A stretch of 64,000 nt of DNA from Acorus gramineus (taxonomy: Eukaryota > Streptophyta > Magnoliopsida > Acorales > Acoraceae): contig JAUJYN010000031.1 of assembly GCA_030737835.1 (NCBI GenBank), positions 1,757,608-1,821,607 on the forward strand, in the 5' to 3' direction. This document shows, piece by piece, positions 47,348 to 57,961 of the stretch. How positions within the stretch are numbered: position 1 is the first letter of the stretch; each line of letters starts with the position of its first letter. Under the pieces are notes generated by a model, which saw nothing but the letters and a program-made list of their open reading frames with translations, searched no databases and was not told where the DNA came from. The position numbers and the translations under genes were made by a program.

Positions 47348-50300
47348 ACTTTTTTGTCATGCCCCAGGCGTCTCCGAGACGTGGCAAAATAAAATATATA
47401 TCAGCTATCAATACCTGAGGTCAATAAGGACACCAACAACAATACACAAGGTGACAAAGCAAGATAATGATAACTGACTGAAAAGCGGAAGCATAATATA
47501 TAACAATGTCTGTAAATCAAAAACATTATTACAGACCGAATACACAATCAATGTCCTGTGAAAGCCAAGTCTAGACCAAAGAAAATACAACCTGTGCCAC
47601 ATGCACGATTTACAAGCATAAAATGACTCTAGGAATGCTGACAGCCTCGCACTCGCCACCCGCCGGCAGAACGCTCCACGCCCATAAGACCACGCCACAG
47701 GAAAGCTCCAGCTCCACGCCCAACACTGCCCCTGAAAAGAAAAAGTATGCGAGGGGTGAGCTACAAGCTCAGTGAGTGGCTGGAAACCAATCACCATTCT
47801 ACAGTTCAATACACAAATCAATTTCCTTTCAAGGAAAACACAGGTAGAAACCCATAGATAACTGGGTCACGCGGCGGCGCTACCAACCTCACCCCCACCC
47901 TCACTCCCGGAGGGAGTCTTTTGGGACTTATGGGCAGAGACCATACCGTCGGTTGAGGAGACCCAGATTTATTGGTCTAGAGACCATGCCATCGGTCGAA
48001 GAGACCCGGATTTACTGGTCTACTCAACACTACTGGATCATCTACATCTAGATAATCGCCCATCGATGTCCTTCAACATCCATCACGAGACCGGACCCAA
48101 CATCTATGGGAACGGTCGAACAACGAATGGGTCACGAGGCGACGCGTCTTCGCCTCATCCACACCCTCACTCCTGAAAGGAGACATCTTGGGACTTTGGG
48201 AGAGACTTAGACTGCTCTACACCCCTGGTCCACTAGTAGCCCCTCCCCGCTCCGTAGCTTACCTGGTATACTCCCACGATCAGCACTGTCCGAACACATC
48301 GGAGGTACCTACAGATGGGAGCCCTCTGTCAGGATAGCCTGTCTAACACCGGGGCTGTCACTACACGGATCCAACGAAGGGGAGAACGATTCCACGCTCG
48401 CGACATCATTCATTAACCCTCTCCTGGGTAGTATCTACAACCCGATCTCCTCAACTCACCGCTCTACACCCTTGGTCAACCCGGTAGCCTCTCCCACCCT
48501 TGTGGCCTCCGCCTAGTCCTTTGACAGGTATAGCCAACGCCGGGGAGTTCCTACATCGGATCCAATTAAGGGGAGAATGATCCCATGTTCGCCAAGCAAA
48601 ACCCAAGGGAAAACAATCACTCTCGATACTCGCTTATCGAGATATCACACACATGCATAACAACAACCAACACACTCATATTAACCTTAAAGTAGTCATA
48701 GTCCCTAAACGGGAGTAACTACACAAGCTAGTGGGTCGTAACATCGCCGACCCACCCCACCCTCACCCTCACCCTCAAAGGGGTGACATGGTCTCTTGGG
48801 AGTGACTAGGCTGTTAATCACCCTTGGTCCACCGATAGACTCTCCTCCACACCGTAGCTCGCATGGTCTACTCCCACGATCAGCACAGTCCGACGCATCG
48901 GAGGTACCTACAGATGGGAGCCCTCTGTCAGGACGGCCTGTCTAACGTTGGGGAGTCCCTACACGGATCCAACGAAGGGAAGAGAAACAGCCTACCCACA
49001 CGCATGCGATCCTCTTGGATCCGTCGACAACGCTTCCTAACATTTTTAATGTCATGAATTCTCAAGAATTCCTCCAGGGCGCATAACTAAGATGCGGGGA
49101 GACATATATTATAACCACAAGGTTATAATATTCTCTAAGGCATGCTTACAACAGTATAATCACATAATCCCATCATGATTTAAATAAATTAAACTAAATG
49201 GGAACATGCATAGTTGGGGTTTTCCAATTAAGGACAAGATTACTAAACATGCATAGGCTGCTATACATGATATAAGGGTGCGTATCCCTAGCATATATAG
49301 TCTAAGGTGGCATGGATACATCATAATAATCAGGCATGCACAGGTGTCTACATAATTTAGCTAGGGCGCCCCATCGATGCGCGACGCGCGTCTATGCGGG
49401 TCGAGCGCATCCCTAGAGAGAGGGGGGGATTGGAATCAAACCACTCACCTTACAACCCGGGACCTCGCAAATCCCATCCGACGAGATCTGCAACGTAGGG
49501 CATCCAACTGGTGAGAAACAACACAATTTATACATAAAAATCGTTAGAAATACACCATACTCGGACAAGCATGCATATGGGCTCGCACGCATGCGAGCAC
49601 GCATGTACGCACGCGAGTACGAGTGCCCCGACACCTACCCGAACACTCGGCAGCCACACGCATGACCCCCCGCACGCGCACGCACGAATGCGCACGCACG
49701 CACGCACCCCAGCACCATCGGCGCACTGCCGCGCGCCTGCCCACACGCCCAGACGCGCTGCCGCAAGCGCGCGCGCCTTCGCGCACCGCGCGTTTAGCCC
49801 TGCACCCTCGCGCAGCACCCCGCGCACGCCCCAGCACGCGCACGCACGCGCGCGCGCGCACTGGTCCCATGCCCCGCTCCCAGGCACATGCCCAGGCGCA
49901 CTGCAGCGCGCGCCCGCGCGCACTCCCGCGCGCACCCCCGCTGGCTCCAGCACCCGCGCGCACCCGCGTGCACTCCCGCGTGCACCCGCTCACCCGCGCG
50001 CACACCCGCGCGCACCCGCGCACCTGCGCGTGTCTGCTCGCCCGACTGCGCGCACGCGCGCAGACTGCGCCTACCGTGCGCCCAGCCTGTCCTAACCTCT
50101 TTTTAACCCTCCCCAACCCCTCACACACACCCTAACCCATCTACCTAGCATGCATGACCTTCCCAACATCCCCTTAAGCCAAGAAAACCAAGAAAAGAAG
50201 GGGAGGAGCTCACCTTGGAGGGGGAACAAAAGGGGGAGGTTCGGGGGCCCTCGACGCACCCGCGACCACCTCAACCGCCACCACCACCACCACCACCTCC

Positions 50301-52215
50301 TCGGCCTCCTCAGCCCTCTATGGCTGCAATCAGTGGGGGGGGGGGGAAGATCATGAGAAAGGGAGCTTGAGAGAGAGAGGAACAAACAACAACAACAACA
50401 CATGGACAAAGACTCACTTGCACTAGCACCTCCACCTTCTCTTCTCATTGGGGACTTTCATCAAACACTTGGTGTGCTTTGAAAATAGAAAAGAGAGGGC
50501 AAGAAAGCTAGTCGACGTGGGGATTTGGGAGGGAGAGAGAGAGAGAGAGATATTTATCACAAATATCTAAGGAGAAATGACCTAGACGCCCTTTGACTAG
50601 AAATTCTGCGCAAGCTTCACTGGAACAGCCATAACTTCCTCGATATAGCTCCGAATTGCTAAGAAGATTATCCACAACTTTCATGTTTATGCCAAGATCA
50701 AACAATCTCTCTAGCTAATCCGAAATTAGAGCTAAACATAGAACAGGGCTGCTGCCAGAATTTCCATCCCCGGGGTATACTTGGAAAAATACCCATAACT
50801 TTTACTACAAGAATCCAGTTGATCTAATTCCACTTCTGTACGAAAGCTAACTCAAAACTGGACATCTCATAGTAAACTCATATTTAAACCTCTTCATCTT
50901 GGATTTTAACAAAATCAAATCCAAATACCAAATTGAAAATACATAACTTCTAGGAAAAAAATTATGTACCCAAATTTTCAAAACAGAGCACTCCAAGTGA
51001 CACAGGCACAACAAGACACATGCAAACAACTCCTTGACACTCAACCAAAAAAAACTGCCAAACCTACTACAACCATCCCTACTAATTGATCTCCACAGAA
51101 CCCAATACACTTCCAAAAATTATGAAATAAAACGTGCACATTCTCTGATATTCTGGGATCATAATCCATGAAGACATTAGAACCTAATTTTGCCTCTACA
51201 AGCCCAAAATAAATTATTTCCAGAAGCAGGTCAATTCCTACGCGAATTTGGACAGGCCATGCAAAACAGGTTCTAACTTACACCACAGATATCATAATGA
51301 TCCCAAATTTCATATATAACAACTAGACACATAGATGATCATATCATATGAAGACATAATCCTAAAAATGTGTCTCTAAATACTAGATGCACTGATATCT
51401 TTAAAATACAGAGTGCTACTTTACCAAAACAGGGGGAGGGAAATGGGGAGATGCGGGGTTCTCGACACACCCACGACCACCTCAACCACCACCACCACTA
51501 CCACCATCTCATCAGCATCTCCTCAAGCCCTTCATGGTAGAAAACAGGGTGCAAAGGGGCATGAGAAGGGGATAGAGAGAAGAGAAACAACAACAACAAC
51601 AACAACACATACTCACCCTTTCTCACTCTTTCTTGTGCTTCTTCTTCATCTTTTCCTTCAATTGCTTCTTCCTCCTCCTTCTTCACACACAAAGAGGAGA
51701 AAAAAAAAGACCAAGAGAGGGAGAGAAGGTGTTCCACGAAATGGGAGAGAGGGGGAGAGAGAGAGAGGGCAAAAAAGTCATTTTCATGCCCAAATAGTGC
51801 CTTGGGGTGACCTTAAGGGGCAGGTGACCTTAGGGTTAGGCTCACCCACTCACATATCAAATAACCAATGGTTTCTTCATCCCCAAGCAAGGTGGGGGTA
51901 AGGTTACCAAGGGTCACCACATCCCCAAAATATCTCACACTATTCGACCAACCAGGAACTCTCAAAACCTGGATACGGTTCAGAACTGCATATTTTTCAA
52001 AATGTTACCGGAATTCAATGAAATTTTTATGGGTAGTACGAAACAGTACCATGACCCATAATATGCAGTTAGATTATCAATCAGAGTACTCCAACTCCCG
52101 CAGGTGGCTAAAAGCCAAAATTTTAGCGACTCTGATCGAAAAAAAAAAAGGCCCTGAATGACCCAGATGCGACCAAAGCTTAACCAAAATGGCTCCAAAT
52201 GACACATGCATAACA

Positions 52216-52291
52216 AAACCTGCGTTGGATAACATGCATCTTGCCCTTTCAAGTAGGGTACTATTCATCCACTCTGCCACTCCATTCTGTT
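52216..52291 (-). pseudogene. copia integrase, displaced piece
   Basis: The minus strand encodes NGVAEWMNSTLLERARCMLS, including the catalytic glutamate segment (canonically NGVAERMNRT). It is the direct upstream continuation of the integrase at 38374. The two are parted by the solo LTR C and everything nested in it, and the piece is cut again at 52292 by another LTR. Confidence 0.85.
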
Positions 52292-52965
52292 TGTCATGCC
52301 CCAGGGCGGCCGTCCCCGAGACGTGGCAATAATAAAATATCAGCTATCAATACCTGAGGTCAATAAAGACTCCAACAACAACACACAAGGTGGCAAAGCA
52401 AGGATAATGATAACTGACTAAAAAGCGGAAGCATAATATATAAACAATGTCTGTAAATCAAAAACATTATTACAGACTCGAATACACAATCATTGTCCTG
52501 TGAGAGCCAAGTCTAGACCAAAGAAAATACAACCTGTGCCACATGCATGATTTACAATGTATACAATGACTCTAGGACTGCTGACAGCCTCGCACTCACC
52601 ACCTGCCGGAAGAACGCTCCACGCCCATAACACCACGCCACAGGGAAACTCCAACTCCACCCCCAACACTGCCCTTGAAAAGAAACAGTATGCGAGGGGT
52701 GAGCTACAAGCTCAGTGAGTGGCTGGAAACCAATCACCATACAACAGTTCAATACATAAGCACTTTCCTTTCCAGGAAAACATGGGTGGAAACCCATTGA
52801 TAATAGGGTCACGCGGCAGCGCAACCAACCTCACCCTCACCCTCACTCCCGGAGGGAGACTCTTGGGACTTTTGGGGAGAGACCATACCGTTGGTCGAGG
52901 AGACCCGGGATTACTGGTCTACACAACACTACTGGATCATCTACATCGAGATAACTACCCACGAT
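52292..52965 (-). mobile_element. Partial chromovirus LTR D, cut by Tat element E
   Basis: It starts TGTCATGCCCCAGGGCGG (low end) and is collinear with LTR C up to the block ataactacccacgat, where Tat element E begins. The uninterrupted order is seen at 39149-39165. It is inserted into the copia integrase piece (left TSD copy CTGTT at 52287-52291). The remainder is outside the window. Confidence 0.85.
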
Positions 52966-53239
52966 TGTAGATACCCCATTTTGATCGGTCAGAACTGTGA
53001 AACACTTATCATTTGTGATATCTTAGTTTGCAGGTCTAAGCCCCGATGATCTTCCCGGAGCCAGAATAATCACTTGAGTAGGGAAAGGGAAGAAAAGAAA
53101 GCATGAGCGCAACAAGTGATAAGTCTAAAGAAAAGCTCAAGAGAAGCAGTACTATCGCTCAGAACGGTTAAGCCTGGGGTTGTTGTACAAGACATCTAAA
53201 ATCTGTTTGGTGATTAAGACAAGCGACCACCCACTTGTT

Positions 53240-53575
53240 GTACTGGACAATCTATCTGAGGATTGTCGACTTCGACGATCCTTGGGAGAATTGTCGAACT
53301 GGACAATCTTTCTAAGGATTGTCGACTTCGACGATCTTTGGGGGGATTGTCGAACTCGACGATCTCTGAAAGGATTGTCGAACTGGACGATCTTTCTGAG
53401 GATTGTCGACTTCGACGATCTTTGGAGGAATTGTCGAACTGGACGATTTTTTTGAGGATTGTCGACTTCGACGATCTTTGAGAGGATTGTCGAACTGGAC
53501 AATCTTTCTGAGGATTGTCGACTTCGACGATTTATGGGGGATCGTCGACCTCGACAATGGGATGACGGATCGTCG
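53240..53575. repeat. U3 tandem repeats with GTCGAC/TCGACGATC motifs
   Basis: Units of about 28 bp, paired into about 56-bp dimers, alternate gaggattgtcgacttcgacgatc and aggattgtcgaactggacgatc. The sister array in the 3' LTR (62865-63150) has fewer units. Internally palindromic gtcga...tcgac cores recur. The array lies about 160-490 bp upstream of the TATA box, the usual place of LTR enhancers. ORFs across it are by-products of the repeat. Confidence 0.8.
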
Positions 53576-53730
53576 AAAATACTGGGATAAGTTCAGCTCG
53601 GAAAGGACGGCATGGCTCGAGTTTTTTCGCCTCTCCACCGACGTCAGCCACTTCGGGCGAACGTGGGAGCGTCGTGGGGCACTCATGACCTCCCCAAACA
53701 GGTGTCAAGAATGTGGTGGCTCGTTTGGGC

Positions 53731-53738
53731 TATAAAAG
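53731..53738 (+). promoter_or_regulatory. TATA box in the 5' LTR of element E
   Basis: TATAAAAG in the context gggctataaaagggagg. The 3' LTR has the identical element at 63321-63328. Confidence 0.65.
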
Positions 53739-54147
53739 GGAGGCTTTTGGAGGAAGAAGACCATCTAAAAACTCATCTTTTACCCACCTTTTACTCTCCA
53801 AAGCCTCTCCTAGCCACCCCACTCGAGACCAGCGACCTTTCACCACCCTCCACCCTCCATTTCCGAGCACCACCACCCCCTGCACCAGCAGCCATCCCAA
53901 ACAACCACCCACCACTCTCATCTACCACCTAACCTCTCCCATTCCTCTCCAAAAGCCACCCATCCGAACCCACCTTGTTCTTTATCACCAACAGCCCTTT
54001 CACCACTCTCCACCCTCCATTTCCGAGCACCACCACCCCCTACGCCGGCAGCCACTCCAAACAACCACCCATCACACTTCCCCACCCTCACTTCCCTTCC
54101 CTTTCCTTTTTTTTCTTTCTTTCTTTTTTACTTAAGAGAACTTGTAG

Positions 54148-55671
54148 TTTCAAGAAGTGATCCACATTTTCACACCTCGAGCCGGCAACATCCTCGCCGA
54201 TGCCTTGGCTTCGTTGGCCTCCTCACTCACCCTCCCGATATCCAAAAAGGCGGAGACTGTCATCGTCCAAAGACTAGAAACTCCGGCCACTGACCTTCGA
54301 GACTGCAAGATTCAAGACCTAATGGAGCAGCAAGAGAAGAAAGATGAGATTCTTAAGTCTGTTGGGATTTCCGCAATAGATTTGGAGGAACCTGATGATG
54401 GAAATCCTTGGTTCTTCGACATCAAGAACTACCTTGAAGATGGCTCCTTTCCGGAGTACGCCACCAGTGATGATCGAAAAGCTGTTAAAAGAATGGCGAC
54501 CAAATATTGTCTTCGAGGAGGCATTCTCTTTCGCATGTCCTTCAATGGAGAGTTGTTGAGATGCTTGGAAGATGAAGAGGCATTCACTATTGTGAAAGAG
54601 GCACATTCCGGAGTTTGTGGAGGCCATGTGAATTCACAGATGCTCGCAAAGAAAGTTCTAAGGATGGGTTACTATTGGCCCACAATGGAAGGGGATTGCC
54701 ACAAGTTCGTCAGACGGTGTGTTCAGTGTCAGACCCATGCCAATAAGATCCGTGCACCTGCCTCCGCATTGCATTCCATGACCTCTCCTTGGCCTTTCTC
54801 CATGTGGGCTCTCGACATCATTGGCCCCTTTAGGGATACAGTTGAAAACACCAGTCAGAAAGCCTTCATCCTCACTGCCACAGAATACTTCACCAAATGG
54901 GCCGAGGCTGAGTCGTACATAGTGATCAAGAGTTCTACTCTTGTTCGCTTCGTTCGTACTCATATCCTCGCACGATTTGGCGCTCCGAAGGTAATCATTA
55001 CTGACAATGGTCCTCAGTTCATTTCTCAGGAATTTCAAGACCTCTGCAACAAGCACCACATTGAGCTGCATCACTCCACCCCATATTATCCCCAAGGGAA
55101 TGGACAAGCGGAGGCTACGAACAAGACTCTCCTGAAGATCATCAAAAAGACCGTGGAGACGCATAAGGCTACCGATTGGCCGGACAAGCTAGTTGATGCA
55201 CTTTGGGCTTATCGCACCTCCATCAGGACCCCCACAGGTCAGACTCCTTACTCCCTTACTTTTGGGATGGAGGCGGTGGTTCCCTATGAAGTGCTTATCC
55301 CATCTTTGAGAGTGGAGTTGGACAAGGATTTACAACCCGAGGATAGGAGGGAAGCGCTCCTTCTACAACTTGAACTATTAGATGAGAAAAGGTTGCGAGC
55401 AGCCGAACACGCCCAAATTTACCAAAGGAGAATGTCCAGAGCCTTCCAGAAAAAGGTAATTGAAAGAAAGTTCCAAGTTGGGGAAATGGTGCTCAAGCAG
55501 CTCATGCCTTCTCGACAACCACACCCGAGAGGAAAACTGCAACCAATTTGGGAAGGACCTTATGTAATCACCCATGCCTATTCCGGGAATGCTTATCGCT
55601 TGGTGAACGCCGAAGGGGACGAGGTCTCAGGTACATGGAATGCACTATATTTGAAAAAATTCTATGCTTAA
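54148..55671 (+). CDS. Tat integrase with the tail of the second RNase H (5'-truncated pol, open frame)
   Basis: The open frame begins at the deletion breakpoint; the first Met-equivalent codon is the GTG at 54157. Residues 1-25 are the end of the second RNase H (TPRAGNILADALASLAS). Then comes integrase: zinc-binding H150, H157, C188, C191 and catalytic D220, D283, E319 (spacings 62 and 35). The C-terminal domain ends LKKFYA, then TAA at 55669-55671. All integrase residues expected for strand transfer are kept and there is no stop or frameshift over 504 codons, in contrast to the decayed pol of element A. Without gag, protease and reverse transcriptase the element cannot move alone. There is no normal translation start, so expression is doubtful. 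Confidence 0.9.
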   Translation, partial: FQEVIHIFTPRAGNILADALASLASSLTLPISKKAETVIVQRLETPATDLRDCKIQDLMEQQEKKDEILKSVGISAIDLEEPDDGNPWFFDIKNYLEDGSFPEYATSDDRKAVKRMATKYCLRGGILFRMSFNGELLRCLEDEEAFTIVKEAHSGVCGGHVNSQMLAKKVLRMGYYWPTMEGDCHKFVRRCVQCQTHANKIRAPASALHSMTSPWPFSMWALDIIGPFRDTVENTSQKAFILTATEYFTKWAEAESYIVIKSSTLVRFVRTHILARFGAPKVIITDNGPQFISQEFQDLCNKHHIELHHSTPYYPQGNGQAEATNKTLLKIIKKTVETHKATDWPDKLVDALWAYRTSIRTPTGQTPYSLTFGMEAVVPYEVLIPSLRVELDKDLQPEDRREALLLQLELLDEKRLRAAEHAQIYQRRMSRAFQKKVIERKFQVGEMVLKQLMPSRQPHPRGKLQPIWEGPYVITHAYSGNAYRLVNAEGDEVSGTWNALYLKKFYA

Positions 55672-57043
55672 TACTTGATGTTTGAGAAATTTTACCATTA
55701 CTTACTGTGAATCCTAGTATCTATGCCTGATGATATGATTTGATAGCCTTAAGGATAGCATGTGTTTTATATAGACTCATACTCACCGCTCTTACCACTG
55801 TCATCACACTTATCCAGTTTAAGACCTGGTTCACTGATAGATAAAAAGATCGCCCACAACATTAGACTGGGGCAATTTGTAATTGTCATTCTTTTATTTG
55901 TATTTTAACTCGTGTTGCCTATGATCCATGAAAATACCTTAGTCTTGGCGCATGTCCCAAAAGAGCTGGCTCTGGCACTGTCGATGCTTCCAAGGAGAAG
56001 GTAAAAAATAGAAATACCCTCCAAAATAGGGCAAGTTGGCCATTATAAAAATAAATATAGTAAAAAAAAAAAAAAAAAAAAAAAGAGGATAAAGTGGGTA
56101 TCCAATGCGGGCCCGCGTCCTCCACCCTTTAATAATAATAATTAAAAAAAAAGCAGTAAAGAAGAAAGCTGGGGGGACCGAGTGACTTAGGACATGTACT
56201 AGGACTGGGGCAATTTTTTAGCTGGTTCAAGGAGGACACTACTCTCACCCCCATTCATTCACTTCCCCCCTTTTTTGTGACAAGATATGAATTAAACCAG
56301 TTCTTTTGGGTCAAGTGAAATTTTCAGTCTAGAGGTGAGCCACTTCTTAAACTGCTACCACACACTGCACATGAGTCTACTTAAAACCTTGTTCATCTAA
56401 AAGTCGGTCTTTGAATGTTATCCTGGCACATTTATGGAGTTCTCAGTACATTTTGGTAACATGATCAAGCATACAAGAACTTCCAGACTTGGGAACTATC
56501 CCCGTCGACAAAACCACGCCAGGTATCCTTGATATGGCAAATAATTGATCACCATGAGTCTTTTTAATAACTGGTAAGCATGTGAATAATCTCATGTGAA
56601 TAATCTCTCATTGCTGGCATCAAGGTCAAGATAGCATCATGCATCATCAGGTTTGTTTCTCCATAACCCATTACCCCCAATTTTATCATTATTTGGGCCC
56701 TTGACAAATTAACAAGGAGAAATAAAAAATGAGCAGGGGCCCAAACGGAACAGATATGATCATTTGGCCTAGTCTCTTAAGTTGTTTTGTAGGGCCTAAG
56801 GAGAAGCAGGAAGGGGACGGACGAATGAACGATCATTAAACAAGCAGACAGAACTTGCGTGGTCCCCCTAGATGGATTCGATGCAAACAGTTTCCGTATG
56901 GATTGTCGATAATCTAAACAAAGGCCATCTTGTAATTTTAAAAGGGGAGTATTGAAGTGTGAACATATGCTTAATTGAGTGGGTATAATTACTTAGCTCT
57001 GTGTTTAATGTTGTTGCACAGGGTCCAGAGGAAAGGAGAACGG

Positions 57044-57090
<47 letters not shown>

Positions 57091-57448
57091 AGGACTGGAC
57101 ACATACTTCTGGACGAATCTTGGTGTGAACGGCGACTTAGACAATCCAGATGGCGAACGTCGATGGGGACGAACCTGGCGGTGAACGTCGACTAAGACAA
57201 CCCTCGTGGAACGTCGACAGGGACAAGCCTGGCTGTGAACGTCGACTGAGACAATTCTGCGTGGAACGTCAACAAAGACAACTCTGCGTGGAACGTCGAC
57301 TTGGACAACCTTGCTTCTAAACGTCAATGGGGACGATCCTGTTGATAAACGTCGACAAAGACAACCCCATTGGAGGATCGTCGAGCCATCTTTTAGCAAC
57401 AACTTTGCCTATCTATAATGTTCCCTGATCACCCTGCAAATTCAACCC
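55672..57448. repeat. Non-coding spacer of element E with poly(A) runs and a 30-bp-type repeat array
   Basis: The spacer holds an A-run at about 56061-56083 and a longer one at 57047-57089 (43 A). From about 57100 to 57385, roughly ten degenerate units of about 30 bp recur, built on tgaacgtcgac followed by nnngacaa, recalling the GTCGAC repeats of the LTR. No gene is recognised. The spacer separates pol from the antisense gene. Confidence 0.65.
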
Positions 57449-57877
57449 ACCTGTCTATCCACATTCCATACACACATTCACAAAGCCAAAAAAAAAAAAG
57501 AGAAAAAGAGAGAGCATATGGCCCCTGCTATTCATCATTTCAAACACTTGGACCAGTCCATTCTATATCTCTAAACTATCAGTCAAAATCACCTGTCTAT
57601 CCACATTCCATACACACATTCACAAAGCCAAAAAAAAAAAAGAGAGAAAAAGAGAGAGAGCATATGGCCCCTGCTATTCACCATTTCAAACACATGGACC
57701 AGTCCATTCTATATCCCTAAACTATCAGTCAAAATCACCTGTATATCCACATTCCATACACACATTCACAAAGCCAAAAAAAAAGAGAAAAGAGAGAGAG
57801 CATATGGCCCCTGCTATTCACCATTTCAAACACTTGGACCAGTCCATTCTATATCTCTAAACTATCAGCCAAAATCA
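57449..57877. repeat. Three-copy tandem repeat, 142-146-bp unit
   Basis: Copies start acctgt[c/a]tatccacattcc at 57449, 57591 and 57737. Each contains an A-run followed by gagaaaaagagagag and then ctgctattca[c/t]catttcaaacac. Differences lie mostly in the A/GA tract length. The array sits just beyond the 3' end of the antisense gene. Confidence 0.9.
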
Positions 57878-57961
57878 TTCACCCACTAGGAGGAGTAAGT
57901 CTGGGATGAGGTATGAGTTATAGCCCAAAGGAATCCAAGGGAGGAAGGAGAATCAAACCTG

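Larger units (their letters stand above)
44640..47354 (-). pseudogene. Remnant gag-pol of chromovirus B
   Basis: In minus-strand order, a gag start (MPPRIR near 47238), unrecognised sequence, a short reverse transcriptase piece (about 46080-45880, the FGLTNA region), integrase pieces (about 45800-45200, with [10 protein letters not shown]) and the integrase C-terminus plus chromodomain region (about 45200-44720, with YHVAFPPQLAHAHD and DLSFVEQWIEV) can be aligned with F. Most of gag, protease, RNase H and half of reverse transcriptase are gone. Many stops and frameshifts remain. The shared 126-bp-type island sits at 46799-46910. Confidence 0.75.
40955..51013 (-). mobile_element. Chromovirus B, two LTRs, internally deleted
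   Basis: The 3' LTR is 40955-44639 (3685 bp) and the 5' LTR 47355-51013 (3659 bp), closely alike. The exact TSD AGACA is at 40950-40954 and 51014-51018. The internal region is only 2715 bp against 4876 bp in F and is scrambled by deletions. LTR ends read TGTTGTGCCTGTGTC on the minus strand. It is inserted in solo LTR C, and both are in the same orientation. Confidence 0.9.
38375..52215 (-). mobile_element. Solo chromovirus LTR C, split by chromovirus B
   Basis: The parts are 38375-40954 and 51019-52215, 3777 bp together, matching the solo LTR at 11405-15170 (3766 bp). Its ends are TGTCACGCCCC and acatgcataaca. The TSD is AAATC (38370-38374) and AAACC (52216-52220), with one change. The insertion lies in the copia integrase. 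It holds the duplicated 115-bp block and several caccctcaccctcac runs. Confidence 0.85.
35766..52291 (-). mobile_element. Ty1/copia element (Tork/Tnt1-like), minus strand, split by chromoviruses
   Basis: Visible pieces are the 3' LTR (35766-36147), RNase H and reverse transcriptase (36337-37800), integrase C-terminal part (38054-38374) and a continuing integrase piece (52216-52291) beyond the nested chromoviruses. The pieces join in the middle of the integrase motif ERARCMLSNAG / LGREFWA once the insertion and one TSD copy are removed. The rest of the element (gag, protease, 5' LTR) lies beyond a second interruption at 52292 and out of the window. Confidence 0.85.
52966..54146 (+). mobile_element. 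5' LTR of element E, truncated at its 3' end
   Basis: It matches the 3' LTR from TGTAGATACC to cttaagagaacttgta (54131-54146). After that, the 3' LTR continues with non-coding sequence while this copy jumps straight into pol. The deletion thus took the LTR end and the 5' half of the element. The TATA box is at 53731-53738, the U3 repeats at 53240-53575. Confidence 0.8.

Noticed and set aside
53152..53735. ORFs rich in DDLSEDCRLRRSL-type repeats across the Tat U3 (also 62831-63180)
   Set aside because: They are translations of the GTCGAC tandem array. Both strands and several frames are open and the unit length shifts frame between copies.
57047..57089. A 43-base A-run as the tail of a LINE, SINE or processed pseudogene
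   Set aside because: No LINE protein, RNA-polymerase III boxes or flanking duplication is visible. Other A-runs in the same spacer belong to local repeats.
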